Source: DTU015 sp964406505 (GTDB lineage Bacteria > Bacillota > Sulfobacillia > Fermentithermobacillales > Fermentithermobacillaceae). From it: a stretch of 64,000 bases of DNA. Numbering within the stretch: position 1 is the stretch's first letter; each line of letters starts with the position of its first letter. The translations under genes were made by a program, and so were the position numbers. The DNA lies in NCBI GenBank assembly GCA_964406505.1, contig CAYORX010000005.1:20766-84765 (forward strand), read 5' to 3'. Below the pieces are notes generated by a model. That model was given only the letters and a program-made list of their open reading frames with translations, ran no database searches and was not told the origin of the DNA. Shown here piece after piece: positions 1 to 7,995 of the stretch.

Positions 1-73
1 GGGTTTCTTTTAATCTTGTGGAGTAAAGCGGTAAAATATCTTGTTTTAGAATATTCACGACTGTTTTAGCCAT
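1..73 (-). CDS. N-terminus of a gene cut by the window edge (possibly spoIIIAA)
   Basis: A GAGGAGGAGA ribosome site (positions 81-90, read on the minus strand) precedes an ATG at 73-71. The frame stays open for 24 codons to the window edge and reads MAKTVVNILKQD... with an ILPLYSTRLKE stretch. In many spore formers the spoIIIA operon follows efp and a CD1247-like gene, and SpoIIIAA often starts with a short helix followed by an ILP motif. That context suggests SpoIIIAA, the ATPase of the mother-cell feeding-tube complex. Too little sequence is present to confirm it. A terminator separates it from the upstream gene, so it probably has its own promoter. Confidence 0.4.
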   Translation of the reverse strand, partial: MAKTVVNILKQDILPLYSTRLKET

Positions 74-151
74 ACTAGGTTCTCCTCCTCGTTGTCATAA
101 CATATTGCTATGGACGAGCTTATATGACTAAATGAATGAGAAACTAAACGG

Positions 152-183
152 AAAAGCAGCTAGAACTACATGCTAGCTGCTTT
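152..183 (-). terminator. Rho-independent terminator after the efp/CD1247-like unit
   Basis: AAAGCAGCTAG (153-163) and CTAGCTGCTTT (173-183) form a perfect 11-bp stem with a 9-nt loop. Read on the minus strand it is followed by a short T-tract (TTTTCCGTTT). It lies 57 nt beyond the stop of the zinc-ribbon gene, so it probably ends the gcv/glyA/efp transcript. Confidence 0.75.
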
Positions 184-239
184 CAAATTAACCTTATATA
201 GAGATAGCTTCGTAGTTAGCCTATAGCAATCGGCATATC

Positions 240-695
240 TTAAAGTTCTGTTTTATCCCGTTTTTTTATGCCATCCCATTCGTCGTCGATTTCTTGATTC
301 TCCCAAGGGTTTTCATCAAACTCAGAAATCTCATCAGCCCAATCGATATCGTCAGGGGTAAATACTTCGCCACATTCGGAACATATAATTTCCGTATCCG
401 GCTCTATCAGAATCGTTGGCTCTATTTCCAATGCTGCCCCACATTCTGGACAATACACATCAACATATTCTCCGGTATATATTTCTTCCTCAAGATCGGC
501 GAGATCGTCGTCTATACAATTAACGTATTCCTCAATTTCGTCCTGCCCTACCAGAACATCGGAAATTACATAAGCCATTTCTTCGATGATATCAGCCATA
601 ACTTTGATTGCCTTACCTTCATTAGTTTCTTCGGAAATTTTCAGTCCCTCGATCAAGCCCTGTAAATAAGATACCCGTTCGTTAAGGTCGTACAC
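240..695 (-). CDS. CD1247-like acidic zinc-ribbon protein
   Basis: 151 residues from a GTG start, with GAGGAGGTA just upstream. The N-terminal 70 residues are predicted helical and begin MYDLNERVSYLQGL, which I recognise as the CD1247 N-terminal type found in clostridia. A zinc ribbon follows, with pairs C82-x2-C85 and C105-x2-C108, then a strongly acidic tail. No enzymatic motif is visible. It sits 26 nt after efp and in spore formers is commonly found between efp and the spoIIIA operon. Function is not known to me; some databases label such proteins AraC-like, which nothing in this sequence supports. Confidence 0.75.
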   Translation of the reverse strand: MYDLNERVSYLQGLIEGLKISEETNEGKAIKVMADIIEEMAYVISDVLVGQDEIEEYVNCIDDDLADLEEEIYTGEYVDVYCPECGAALEIEPTILIEPDTEIICSECGEVFTPDDIDWADEISEFDENPWENQEIDDEWDGIKKRDKTEL

Positions 696-721
696 TTTGC
701 TACCTCCTCAACCTACATAAT

Positions 722-1285
722 TTAATTGGAAACTCGTTCAATATACGCACCGGTTCTAGTATCGATCTTAAGCACATCTCCATGGTTTATAAACAACGGC
801 ACCTTGACGACTACCCCGGTTTCCAAAACAGCATCTTTGCTCCCGCCTGTAGCAGTGTCGCCCCTGAAACCCGGATCAGTCTGAGTTACTGCAAGCTCAA
901 CGAAAATAGGCAAATCCACTCCAATAATCTCTTCCTTAAAACTCAGAAGGTGAACATTCATGTTTTCTTTAAGATATAAAGTGTTGTCGCCTATAGTATC
1001 AGCCATTACAGTAGTTTGTTCATAAGTAGATGTATCCATGAAAACATATTCGTCACCTAAACCGTAAAGGTATTGAACTTCGCGACGCTCTATCCGAGCC
1101 CTAGGAAACCTCTCCCCTGCAGTAAAAGTCTTATCTAGTGTCACACCGGTAATTATATTTTTAACCTTGGTTCTTACAAAAGCAGAACCCTTACCAGGTT
1201 TAACATGTAAAAACTCAACCACAGTCCATGGGTGTCCATCAATCTCAATAGTTATTCCTGTACGGAAATCATTGGTCGATATCAT
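722..1285 (-). CDS. efp: Translation elongation factor P
   Basis: 187 residues, the usual EF-P length. EF-P binds between the P and E sites of the ribosome and relieves stalling at polyproline stretches. The sequence shows the KOW-like N-terminal domain with the KPGKGSA loop, whose tip Lys32 matches the modified lysine of other EF-Ps, followed by two OB domains ending in the DTRTGAYIERV signature. The ATG at 1285 has GGGGTAG upstream. No modification enzyme (EpmA/EarP) is visible nearby. It lies 39 nt after the M24 peptidase gene in the same operon, a common pepP-efp pairing in Bacillota. Confidence 0.97.
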   Translation of the reverse strand: MISTNDFRTGITIEIDGHPWTVVEFLHVKPGKGSAFVRTKVKNIITGVTLDKTFTAGERFPRARIERREVQYLYGLGDEYVFMDTSTYEQTTVMADTIGDNTLYLKENMNVHLLSFKEEIIGVDLPIFVELAVTQTDPGFRGDTATGGSKDAVLETGVVVKVPLFINHGDVLKIDTRTGAYIERVSN

Positions 1286-1324
1286 AATAACTACCCCGAT
1301 TCTCGCAAACTAATTCTTGTGTCA

Positions 1325-2386
1325 CTAAACTACTATGAGCTGCTTCTCACTTACAGTCAGGTTCCTATTGCCGTCTTCCGTAACAACCACAAGATCCTCA
1401 ATTCTAACTCCGCCAAAACCGGGAATGTAAATACCTGGCTCTACCGTTACCACCATACCTGGTCGCAACACATCTTCCGAAGCCCTGCCAACGGACGGCC
1501 TTTCGTGGACGTTGAGCCCCACGCCGTGCCCCATGCCGTGCCCAAAGTATTTGCCATATCCTGCATCTTCAATGACTTTTCTTCCTGCATAATCGACTTG
1601 TTTGCCAACAACACCCGGTTTAACAGCTGAAAGTGAAGCGAGCTGAGCTTTTAATACAGTTTCATAGATCTTGCGGTGTTTATCACTTACAGGCCCAACT
1701 ACGACCGTCCTAGTCATATCTGAGCAATAACCGTTATAGCGGGCTCCAAAATCAAAGGTCACAAACTCGCCCGGTTTGAGCTTTTTATCTGTTGGCCTGC
1801 CGTGAGGCAACGAAGAACGTTCGCCTGATACGACTATAAACGGAAAAGCCACACCCTCGGAACCCGATTTTCTCATTTTGAATTCTAGTTCCAAAGCGAG
1901 ATCTATTTCTTTCACACCCGCTCTTATAGACGACAACACTTCTTTAAAAGCGCTTTGAGCTATTTCTTGAGCTTTTGCGATACATTCTATTTCGGTTTCA
2001 GATTTTATTTCTCTGAGCTCCTCTACCCATCCTGACACACCTATCAGGTTTAAATCTTTAAAGTTCTTCAAGAACTTTTCCCAAATTACATACGTGACAT
2101 GATCCTTTTCGAAAGCAATAGTATTGATTCCCAAACTAGCCATGGTTTGTTTTATAACATCTGTTTCGATTAACGTCTGGATTATCGTAAAACCCGGCGA
2201 TTCTTGCGCAGCTTGCTCGGTATAACGGGAATCTGTAAAGATAATTGCTTCATCGGGTGTTATAAGCAAACTACCTGCACTACCGGTAAAACCCGACAAG
2301 AAACGCAAATTTATCATATCCGACACTAAAAAGGCATCTACTGAAGCTTTCGTTAGTTTACCTTTTAGTTTTTCTATTCGTTCCAT
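1325..2386 (-). CDS. pepP: M24B family Xaa-Pro aminopeptidase
   Basis: 353 residues with a creatinase-like N-terminal domain (about 1-125) and a pita-bread metallopeptidase domain. The five metal ligands are visible: D212 in FDFGARYNGYCSD, D223, H287 in GHGMGHG, E316 in VEPGIY and E330 near the C-terminus. This is the cytoplasmic proline-peptidase family (YqhT-like) that removes an N-terminal residue preceding proline. The ATG start has GGAGGTGAAG upstream. It sits between glyA and efp. Substrate preference cannot be read from sequence; a close aminopeptidase relative remains possible. Confidence 0.9.
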   Translation of the reverse strand: MERIEKLKGKLTKASVDAFLVSDMINLRFLSGFTGSAGSLLITPDEAIIFTDSRYTEQAAQESPGFTIIQTLIETDVIKQTMASLGINTIAFEKDHVTYVIWEKFLKNFKDLNLIGVSGWVEELREIKSETEIECIAKAQEIAQSAFKEVLSSIRAGVKEIDLALELEFKMRKSGSEGVAFPFIVVSGERSSLPHGRPTDKKLKPGEFVTFDFGARYNGYCSDMTRTVVVGPVSDKHRKIYETVLKAQLASLSAVKPGVVGKQVDYAGRKVIEDAGYGKYFGHGMGHGVGLNVHERPSVGRASEDVLRPGMVVTVEPGIYIPGFGGVRIEDLVVVTEDGNRNLTVSEKQLIVV

Positions 2387-2418
2387 CTGGAAACTTCACC
2401 TCCGGAACTGGACTAAGA

Positions 2419-3669
2419 TCAAACGTTATAAAATGGGAACCCATCGGTCAGTTCCTTCACCCGCTGTGCCACTTTCTTGAGTTCTGTTTTATCATCTTTA
2501 GACGATAGCGTAGCGTCAATTAAAGAAGCAACTACTTTCATTTCATCTTCTTTCATACCCCTAGTTGTGATCGCAGGAGTACCTATTCTTATTCCACTAG
2601 TTATTGTTGGTCTTCTTTTGTCAAATGGAATAGCATTTTTATTAACTGCAATCCCGACACTATCTAAGACTGTTTCCGCTTGCACACCAGTAATATTTTT
2701 TGGCGTGAGATCAAGTAGAATAAGATGGGTATCTGTTCCACCTGACACCAACCTATATCCCAGCGCTAAAAGTTCTTTTGCTAAAGCATTTGCGTTTTTC
2801 ACGATTTGTTCTTGATACTGCTTAAACGATGGTTCAAGTGCTTCTTTGAAAGCAACCGCTTTCGCTGCAATGATGTGCATAAGCGGTCCGCCTTGAATTC
2901 CCGGGAAAATTGCCTTATCTATATCCTGAGCCATGTCTTTGGTACATAAAATCATACCGCCCCTTGGCCCTCTTAAAGTTTTGTGAGTGGTGCTTGTAAC
3001 AAAAGTAGAATAAGGAACCGGTGATGGATGAAGACCAGCCGCTACAAGACCTGCAAAATGGGCCATATCCGTCATTAAATACGCGCCCACATCATCGGCA
3101 ATAGCTCTGAAGATCTCAAAATTTATGGCTCTAGGATAAGCGCTTCCACCGGCGACAATCAGTTTAGGTTTGTGTTCTTTAGCTAACGCCCTTACTTGAT
3201 CATAGTCAATTACTTCTGTTTTGGGGTCTACACCATAAGAAACAAAACTATATAGCTTGCCCGAAAAATTGACAGGGCTTCCATGTGTCAAATGGCCCCC
3301 ATGCGCGAGGTCCATACCCATAACTGTATCACCAGGCTTTAACACCGAAAAGTATACTGCAGTATTTGCCTGTGACCCGGAATGGGGCTGAACGTTTGCA
3401 TGTTCTGCATCGAAAAGTTGTTTTACCCTATTTCGTGCCAGATTTTCCGCAACATCAACAAACTCACATCCGCCATAATATCTTTTTCCAGGATATCCTT
3501 CTGCATACTTGTTGGTAAGCACTGAACCTGCCGCTTCTAAAACTGCATTTGAAACAAGGTTTTCGGATGCTATGAGTTCAATTACATTCATTTGTCGGTT
3601 TCTCTCATTATCGACTACTTCCTTGATCTGAGGATCTGTTTCAGCTAAGCTTTTGAGTTGAAATTTCAT
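2419..3669 (-). CDS. glyA: Serine hydroxymethyltransferase
   Basis: Interconverts serine plus THF with glycine plus 5,10-methylene-THF. Fold-type I PLP enzyme of 416 residues. The STTHKTLRGPRGG motif carries the Schiff-base lysine (K230 from this start), preceded by TDMAHFAGLVAAG. I chose the ATG at 3669 over a GTG 12 nt upstream because AAAGGTGG lies 8 nt before the ATG. Placement directly downstream of the complete glycine cleavage system makes chemical sense: GCV charges THF with a one-carbon unit and GlyA consumes it to make serine from a second glycine. It probably shares the riboswitch-controlled transcript. Confidence 0.97.
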   Translation of the reverse strand: MKFQLKSLAETDPQIKEVVDNERNRQMNVIELIASENLVSNAVLEAAGSVLTNKYAEGYPGKRYYGGCEFVDVAENLARNRVKQLFDAEHANVQPHSGSQANTAVYFSVLKPGDTVMGMDLAHGGHLTHGSPVNFSGKLYSFVSYGVDPKTEVIDYDQVRALAKEHKPKLIVAGGSAYPRAINFEIFRAIADDVGAYLMTDMAHFAGLVAAGLHPSPVPYSTFVTSTTHKTLRGPRGGMILCTKDMAQDIDKAIFPGIQGGPLMHIIAAKAVAFKEALEPSFKQYQEQIVKNANALAKELLALGYRLVSGGTDTHLILLDLTPKNITGVQAETVLDSVGIAVNKNAIPFDKRRPTITSGIRIGTPAITTRGMKEDEMKVVASLIDATLSSKDDKTELKKVAQRVKELTDGFPFYNV

Positions 3670-3721
3670 TGTTGTTTCCACCTTTCAGTTTTGAGTTGTT
3701 TCCCAATTTTTTTATGCTCCA

Positions 3722-5116
3722 TTACCTACGCTGACGAGATAAAAGGTGAATAGCTCTATCGTCGATTCCTTGGAATGCTTCCATAACTGTTTCAGAAAGA
3801 GTAGGGTGCGCATAAATCATGCCTGCGACTTCTTTCGCTGAAAGCCCAAGTTGAATAGCAAGAGTGCCTTGATGAATAAGGTCATCTGCATGAGCCCCCA
3901 ATATATGCATACCAAGTACTTTTCCGGTTCCTGCGTCTGCCACGACTTTAACCAAACCATCAATTGCGCCCATAGATAGTGCCTTACCATTTGCCCCGAA
4001 TGGAAATTTGGAAACTTTAATCTGCAAACCTTGCTTCTTAGCTTCTTGTTCAGTATATCCTACTGATGAACATTCAGGAATCGAAAAAACGCACGCGGGA
4101 ACAGCAGTGTAATCCATAAGTTTTGGTGTTCCAAAAATATTTTCCATAACTGTCATGCCTTCTACCGAAGCCCCATGAGCAAGATATGTCCTCCCTACTA
4201 CATCGCCTATGGCCCAAATTCCCGGAACGTTAGTGGCCATATACCCGTCAACTTTAATACCTTTTTTGTCATAATCTACTCCTAAATTTTCAAGATCAAT
4301 CCCACCAAAATTAGGGGCTCTACCCACAGCAGACAACACAACATCAGCTTCGAATCTTTTTTCGTCACCCCGTTTAGTTTTCGCTGTTACGATCTTGTGA
4401 GTGCCGTTACTTTCAACTTTTGAAACTGACGTATTCGTGTGAATCTTAATGCCTTTCCTTCTAAGCAACAACGCTAATCTACGAGAAATTTCCTGATCTA
4501 TATTAGGCAATATGGCGGGTAAAAGCTCGACTATATCCACCTGAGCCCCAAACGCTGCAAATATACATGCAAACTCTATTCCGATAACTCCACCGCCGAT
4601 TATGCATAATCGCTCCGGTACATGATCCAACTCTAGCATCTCATCAGAAGTTATCGTGTTATCTTTTAAAAAAGGCAAAGTGAAATGCGAAGAACCAGTC
4701 GCAATCACTATATTCTTTGTTTCCAATACCTGAACCGAGCCATCTTTTGATGTTACCTCTACTTTGCCTGCAACAGGCACTTGAGCCCATCCCTTATAAA
4801 CTTCAATACCATTTCCATTTACTAACTTTTCAATACCATCAACTAGCTGTTTAACCGTGTTACGCTTATGTTCAGCTACAGCATCGAAATTGAGTGTGAC
4901 TTCGCTGGTCTCCACACCAAATTTGCTGGCGTCCTGTGCATTCAAATAAGTAGAGGCTGAATGTACCAAGGCTTTTGTCGGAATACATCCTACATTCAAG
5001 CAGGTCCCACCCATTTTGTTTGCTTCTACAAGAGCAATTTTGCCACCCATCTGTGCGCCCCTTATAGAAGCAACATAACCACCCGGACCCCCACCAATAA
5101 CTACAACATCAAACAT
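3722..5116 (-). CDS. lpdA: Dihydrolipoamide dehydrogenase (L protein)
   Basis: 464 residues. FAD-binding GGGPGGYVAS at the N-terminus, redox disulfide C39/C44 in GGTCLNVGCIPTK, NAD-binding GGGVIGIEFA near residue 175, and the C-terminal dimerisation domain with the active-site base in YAHPTLSE. It reoxidises the dihydrolipoyl arm of GcvH with NAD+. No pyruvate or 2-oxoglutarate dehydrogenase genes are visible in the window, and its position inside the gcv unit argues that GCV is its main client. GAGGAGGTTAACC precedes the ATG. Confidence 0.96.
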   Translation of the reverse strand: MFDVVVIGGGPGGYVASIRGAQMGGKIALVEANKMGGTCLNVGCIPTKALVHSASTYLNAQDASKFGVETSEVTLNFDAVAEHKRNTVKQLVDGIEKLVNGNGIEVYKGWAQVPVAGKVEVTSKDGSVQVLETKNIVIATGSSHFTLPFLKDNTITSDEMLELDHVPERLCIIGGGVIGIEFACIFAAFGAQVDIVELLPAILPNIDQEISRRLALLLRRKGIKIHTNTSVSKVESNGTHKIVTAKTKRGDEKRFEADVVLSAVGRAPNFGGIDLENLGVDYDKKGIKVDGYMATNVPGIWAIGDVVGRTYLAHGASVEGMTVMENIFGTPKLMDYTAVPACVFSIPECSSVGYTEQEAKKQGLQIKVSKFPFGANGKALSMGAIDGLVKVVADAGTGKVLGMHILGAHADDLIHQGTLAIQLGLSAKEVAGMIYAHPTLSETVMEAFQGIDDRAIHLLSRQRR

Positions 5117-5146
5117 ATGGTTAACCTCCTCGTATTTAATGATTAA

Positions 5147-5992
5147 CTATTTAACGTCGCAAACAGCTTTGCCTGTTCGCGTCATTGTCCATAAATTAGA
5201 TCCATACTTATTTTGACATAACTCGACACTTTCTTGTATTTCGGTAGGGGTTAGACATCCTTTTCGTAATACCCAGCCGAAGGTGGTTTCAAATGCTGTC
5301 ACCATAGCTTTCTCAAGCCGGTCGTAGCTTATATCAGCGTCATATATTTGACGTAAACCTGCCGCTTTTTTAGATAATAAAGACTTGATACGTTTGGCGT
5401 GCATATCCGTACGAGTTTTAAGACAGCTAACTGTCTTTGAAAAATCTATATACAAAGGAATTGAACCATGTTGGAGTATTACCCCACCCCTCCGTACTTG
5501 TGCTGAGCCAATTATTTTCTTGCCATGAGCTGTGATTTCATACCACGAAGGTGCTGAAAAACATGCAGGTTGCTTAAACCTACTGTCTCTAGACGTAACT
5601 CCACGCTCCAACGCCGTTAGTTTGGCGGGCAAACCGAGGTTTTGGAGCCCACACACTAGCGCCTGGGAAATCTTCTTATAGGTCTCAAGTATAGAACCTG
5701 ACATCAATTTTTCAGAAATGACGAGGCTGTACGTAAGTTCGTCATCGTGTAATACACTTTTTCCACCTGTAGCACGTCTAACAATATCAAAGTTGAAAGC
5801 TTTCAATCTTTGAAGATCTATTTCACGAGCAACATCCTGAAAACGCCCCAACGATAGGCATGCAGGATTCCATCGGTAAAACCGCAAAGTAGGGCCAACT
5901 TCACCTCTTTGACAAGCATTATGTATTGCCTCATCTACTGCCATATTGAACTTGCCCTTAAAGAACGGGTGAGATAAATATCTTATCTTCAT
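5147..5992 (-). CDS. LipM-like octanoyl/lipoyl protein transferase
   Basis: 281 residues of the BPL/LplA/LipB superfamily. Motifs include RRATGGKSVLHDDELTYS (about 72-89) and CFSAPSWYEI with C144, followed by the conserved lysine region GKKIIGSAQ and a GGVILQHGSIPL strand. A cysteine at this place is the acyl-carrying nucleophile in Bacillus LipM/LipL, so octanoyl transfer to GcvH is more likely than ATP-dependent lipoate ligation. The start overlaps the stop of the preceding radical SAM gene as ATGA, implying translational coupling. The three genes together look like a route from octanoyl-ACP to lipoyl-GcvH. An LplA-type ligase role cannot be excluded. Confidence 0.8.
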   Translation of the reverse strand: MKIRYLSHPFFKGKFNMAVDEAIHNACQRGEVGPTLRFYRWNPACLSLGRFQDVAREIDLQRLKAFNFDIVRRATGGKSVLHDDELTYSLVISEKLMSGSILETYKKISQALVCGLQNLGLPAKLTALERGVTSRDSRFKQPACFSAPSWYEITAHGKKIIGSAQVRRGGVILQHGSIPLYIDFSKTVSCLKTRTDMHAKRIKSLLSKKAAGLRQIYDADISYDRLEKAMVTAFETTFGWVLRKGCLTPTEIQESVELCQNKYGSNLWTMTRTGKAVCDVK

Positions 5993-6987
5993 TTAATTGC
6001 TGTACCTTTGTCTTCCAAACAATAACTTCCAATCTCTAATCGGGACTGCAAAATACATCTTTGCGCTTCCTTCCTTGAAAGATGTCTAGGGTAATTCATA
6101 GGAATCTGTCCCGGCCTTTCATTATAGTAAGGTCTGTTACAATGACTGCATCCTGACGTTTGAAAGGCAAATCCCTTCAGAACACCATCTAGCAACTTTT
6201 TATCTAAAATATTGATTTTAATAATCTCGCCGTTATCAAATTTGATCTGTTCTAAACTAAGCCCGTTAGAAAGGCAGTATATGGCCAATTGAATTCTTCT
6301 ATAGGAAGGTAGAGGCGGAGCCGGCGCTTTTTGCATAGGAGTTCCTTTAATAGGAGTAAAAGCGAACAACGCAATCGTTACATTTAAATTTATTGCGACT
6401 GAAGCAGTTCTTACGATCTCCTCTTCGGTTTCTCCCACACCAACCATCAAATGTGTAGAAATTTTACCTGGCCATTTTCTAGCAGATGCCGCAAGTACTT
6501 GCCATGCTTTTTCAAATTTGCGATCCTTGATTTGGGTATACAGTTTGCTTGAAGCAACATCTATTGGAAGCCCAACCCTAGATGCACCCGCTTTGAAAAA
6601 TAACGAAACTCTTGAAACAGATGTCGGAGACACGCAAACACTGATAGGAAAAGTTTCATTCAAAGCACGTATTTTGTGCAGAATTGCAAGTGCTTCAGCA
6701 GTAGCACCAGGAGATTCGACTATTTGTAGGCATACTCGTTTAATTAAACCAGCATCTAGAGTTTTAGAAAAAGATGTTTCAATATCTTTCCAAGATCTTT
6801 TCGGCCACGTCACTCTAGACAACATGTTAGGCGATGCATTACTGCATTTAGCTTGAGCACAAAACTTGCACGAATAAACGCAATTCTCGCCAATAAGAAA
6901 ATGTGCAGTTGTTGGATCTACCAAAGATCGAGACCGCTTAAGCCCTAATAAAGTTAAAGTACCATACGACACTCCGATTTCAGTCAA
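5989..6987 (-). CDS. Radical SAM protein, LipS1/LipS2-type split lipoyl synthase component (BioB-like member)
   Basis: 332 residues. CX3CX2C cluster motif at C36, C40, C43 in ENCVYSCKFCAQA, a context reminiscent of biotin synthase, then a TIM-barrel-like body and a C-terminal CSHC pair (GCSHCNRPYY) that could help bind an auxiliary cluster. It starts at TTG (6987), overlapping the upstream radical SAM gene by 8 nt, with AAGAAGAG before it. Two adjacent radical SAM genes with a lipoyl transferase inside a gcv operon, and no LipA in the window, match the known two-protein lipoyl synthase LipS1/LipS2. Assigning LipS1 versus LipS2 is inference; I favour LipS1. Confidence 0.7.
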   Translation of the reverse strand: MTEIGVSYGTLTLLGLKRSRSLVDPTTAHFLIGENCVYSCKFCAQAKCSNASPNMLSRVTWPKRSWKDIETSFSKTLDAGLIKRVCLQIVESPGATAEALAILHKIRALNETFPISVCVSPTSVSRVSLFFKAGASRVGLPIDVASSKLYTQIKDRKFEKAWQVLAASARKWPGKISTHLMVGVGETEEEIVRTASVAINLNVTIALFAFTPIKGTPMQKAPAPPLPSYRRIQLAIYCLSNGLSLEQIKFDNGEIIKINILDKKLLDGVLKGFAFQTSGCSHCNRPYYNERPGQIPMNYPRHLSRKEAQRCILQSRLEIGSYCLEDKGTAIK

Positions 6988-7897
6988 AAGCGCAACACTC
7001 TTCTTTCTTATATATTTTCAAACCTTTTCGCCGGGCTTCGTTTATTGCTCGAAAATGTGGTAGCACAATTGCATCTATCCCTGCCTTTATCGCCAAAAGA
7101 TCCAATTGTGCGCTATATTTACCTTTTGGCCGCATACAACCTAATGAAATCTTAATTTGCGGCTTCTGAATTCGGGTCCATGCCAATAGACGCAGCACTT
7201 CTTCGATTTTAGGAGGAAGCAAATGTTCCCATTTTGTACCAGGCGTGGGGATAAACACGATGAATATAATGTGTTCAATTCCTTCTCGGATTAAGAAGTC
7301 TACGGCCTGATATTCCCCCCGGATTTGGCCTTTATAAAGGCCGACAAGTATGTGGGGCACTACCTTTGCTTTACCTTTTCTTAAATATCTTAAAGTATTA
7401 ATGTAGTCTCGCCCAGTTCGATCGTTTCCAAATGCTTTTTGTATAGTCACATCATCAATGACAAAGTCAAAGGATATTACCGTAGCGAAGTCTGCAATTT
7501 CCTGTGCCTCCTGTTCATTTAGAATGCCTGGATGAACATTTATCGCAATCGAACGCCCGCTTTTAATAATTTGCTCACGCACTTGACTTATTGAAGCGGT
7601 CAAAGGAACCCTGCCTGATAAATCGCAACCACCGCTTAATAAAATCCCTGTGAACCCTTTCTTTAAAATTGTACCCAAACGATCTAATACAACCATGTGT
7701 TCAAGATACTTACCGCCGCAATGAGCACACTGTAAAGCGCATCGATTCCCTGTAACGCTGACAGGTAAAGTTTTTGCAGGATAAACGGTTTCAAAAACAG
7801 GTAGCCTAAATGCTTGTCTCGCTTGCCACGCCTGCTGTAAAAATTGGTCCAGACTTTTCCCGGTCTTGTTAGTAAATTCTAAAAATGATCGTGACAT
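6980..7897 (-). CDS. Radical SAM protein, LipS1/LipS2-type split lipoyl synthase component (second member)
   Basis: 305 residues. CX3CX2C motif at C53, C57, C60 in GNRCALQCAHCGGKY, a GGC motif near residue 90 (LLSGGCDLSG), a GCMRPKGK motif near 255 and a terminal CC pair (EECCAFD) that may ligate another cluster. GAGGATATCAC precedes the ATG. It is the first gene after a strong hairpin following gcvPB and overlaps the next radical SAM gene by 8 nt. The pair most probably inserts the two sulfurs into octanoyl-GcvH in place of LipA. Biotin synthase or HydE activity is less likely given the context. Confidence 0.7.
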   Translation of the reverse strand: MSRSFLEFTNKTGKSLDQFLQQAWQARQAFRLPVFETVYPAKTLPVSVTGNRCALQCAHCGGKYLEHMVVLDRLGTILKKGFTGILLSGGCDLSGRVPLTASISQVREQIIKSGRSIAINVHPGILNEQEAQEIADFATVISFDFVIDDVTIQKAFGNDRTGRDYINTLRYLRKGKAKVVPHILVGLYKGQIRGEYQAVDFLIREGIEHIIFIVFIPTPGTKWEHLLPPKIEEVLRLLAWTRIQKPQIKISLGCMRPKGKYSAQLDLLAIKAGIDAIVLPHFRAINEARRKGLKIYKKEECCAFD

Positions 7898-7917
7898 GTG
7901 ATATCCTCTACTTTCAT

Positions 7918-7955
7918 CTAATAAGGGGGAAACTGGTAGGTTTCCCCCTTATTAG
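7918..7955 (-). terminator. Perfect 15-bp hairpin between gcvPB and the lipoylation genes
   Basis: CTAATAAGGGGGAAA (7918-7932) pairs perfectly with TTTCCCCCTTATTAG (7941-7955) around an 8-nt loop. No long T-tract follows outside the stem on the minus strand. It may act as a partial terminator or as an mRNA processing or stability element that sets gcv expression above that of the downstream lipoylation genes. Confidence 0.6.
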
Positions 7956-7995
7956 CCGTTTAAATAGAAGTAAACGATCGATACGGCCCCGATCT

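Noticed and set aside
294..665. Open plus-strand frame opposite the zinc-ribbon gene
   Set aside because: No ribosome site; composition is the mirror of the acidic minus-strand gene. The same applies to many other opposite-strand frames across the window.
5989..7897. Radical SAM pair as BioB and a second biotin or HydE/HydG enzyme
   Set aside because: The BioB-like motif is suggestive, but there are no other biotin or hydrogenase genes nearby, and both sit coupled to a lipoyl transferase inside gcv; LipS1/LipS2 fits better.
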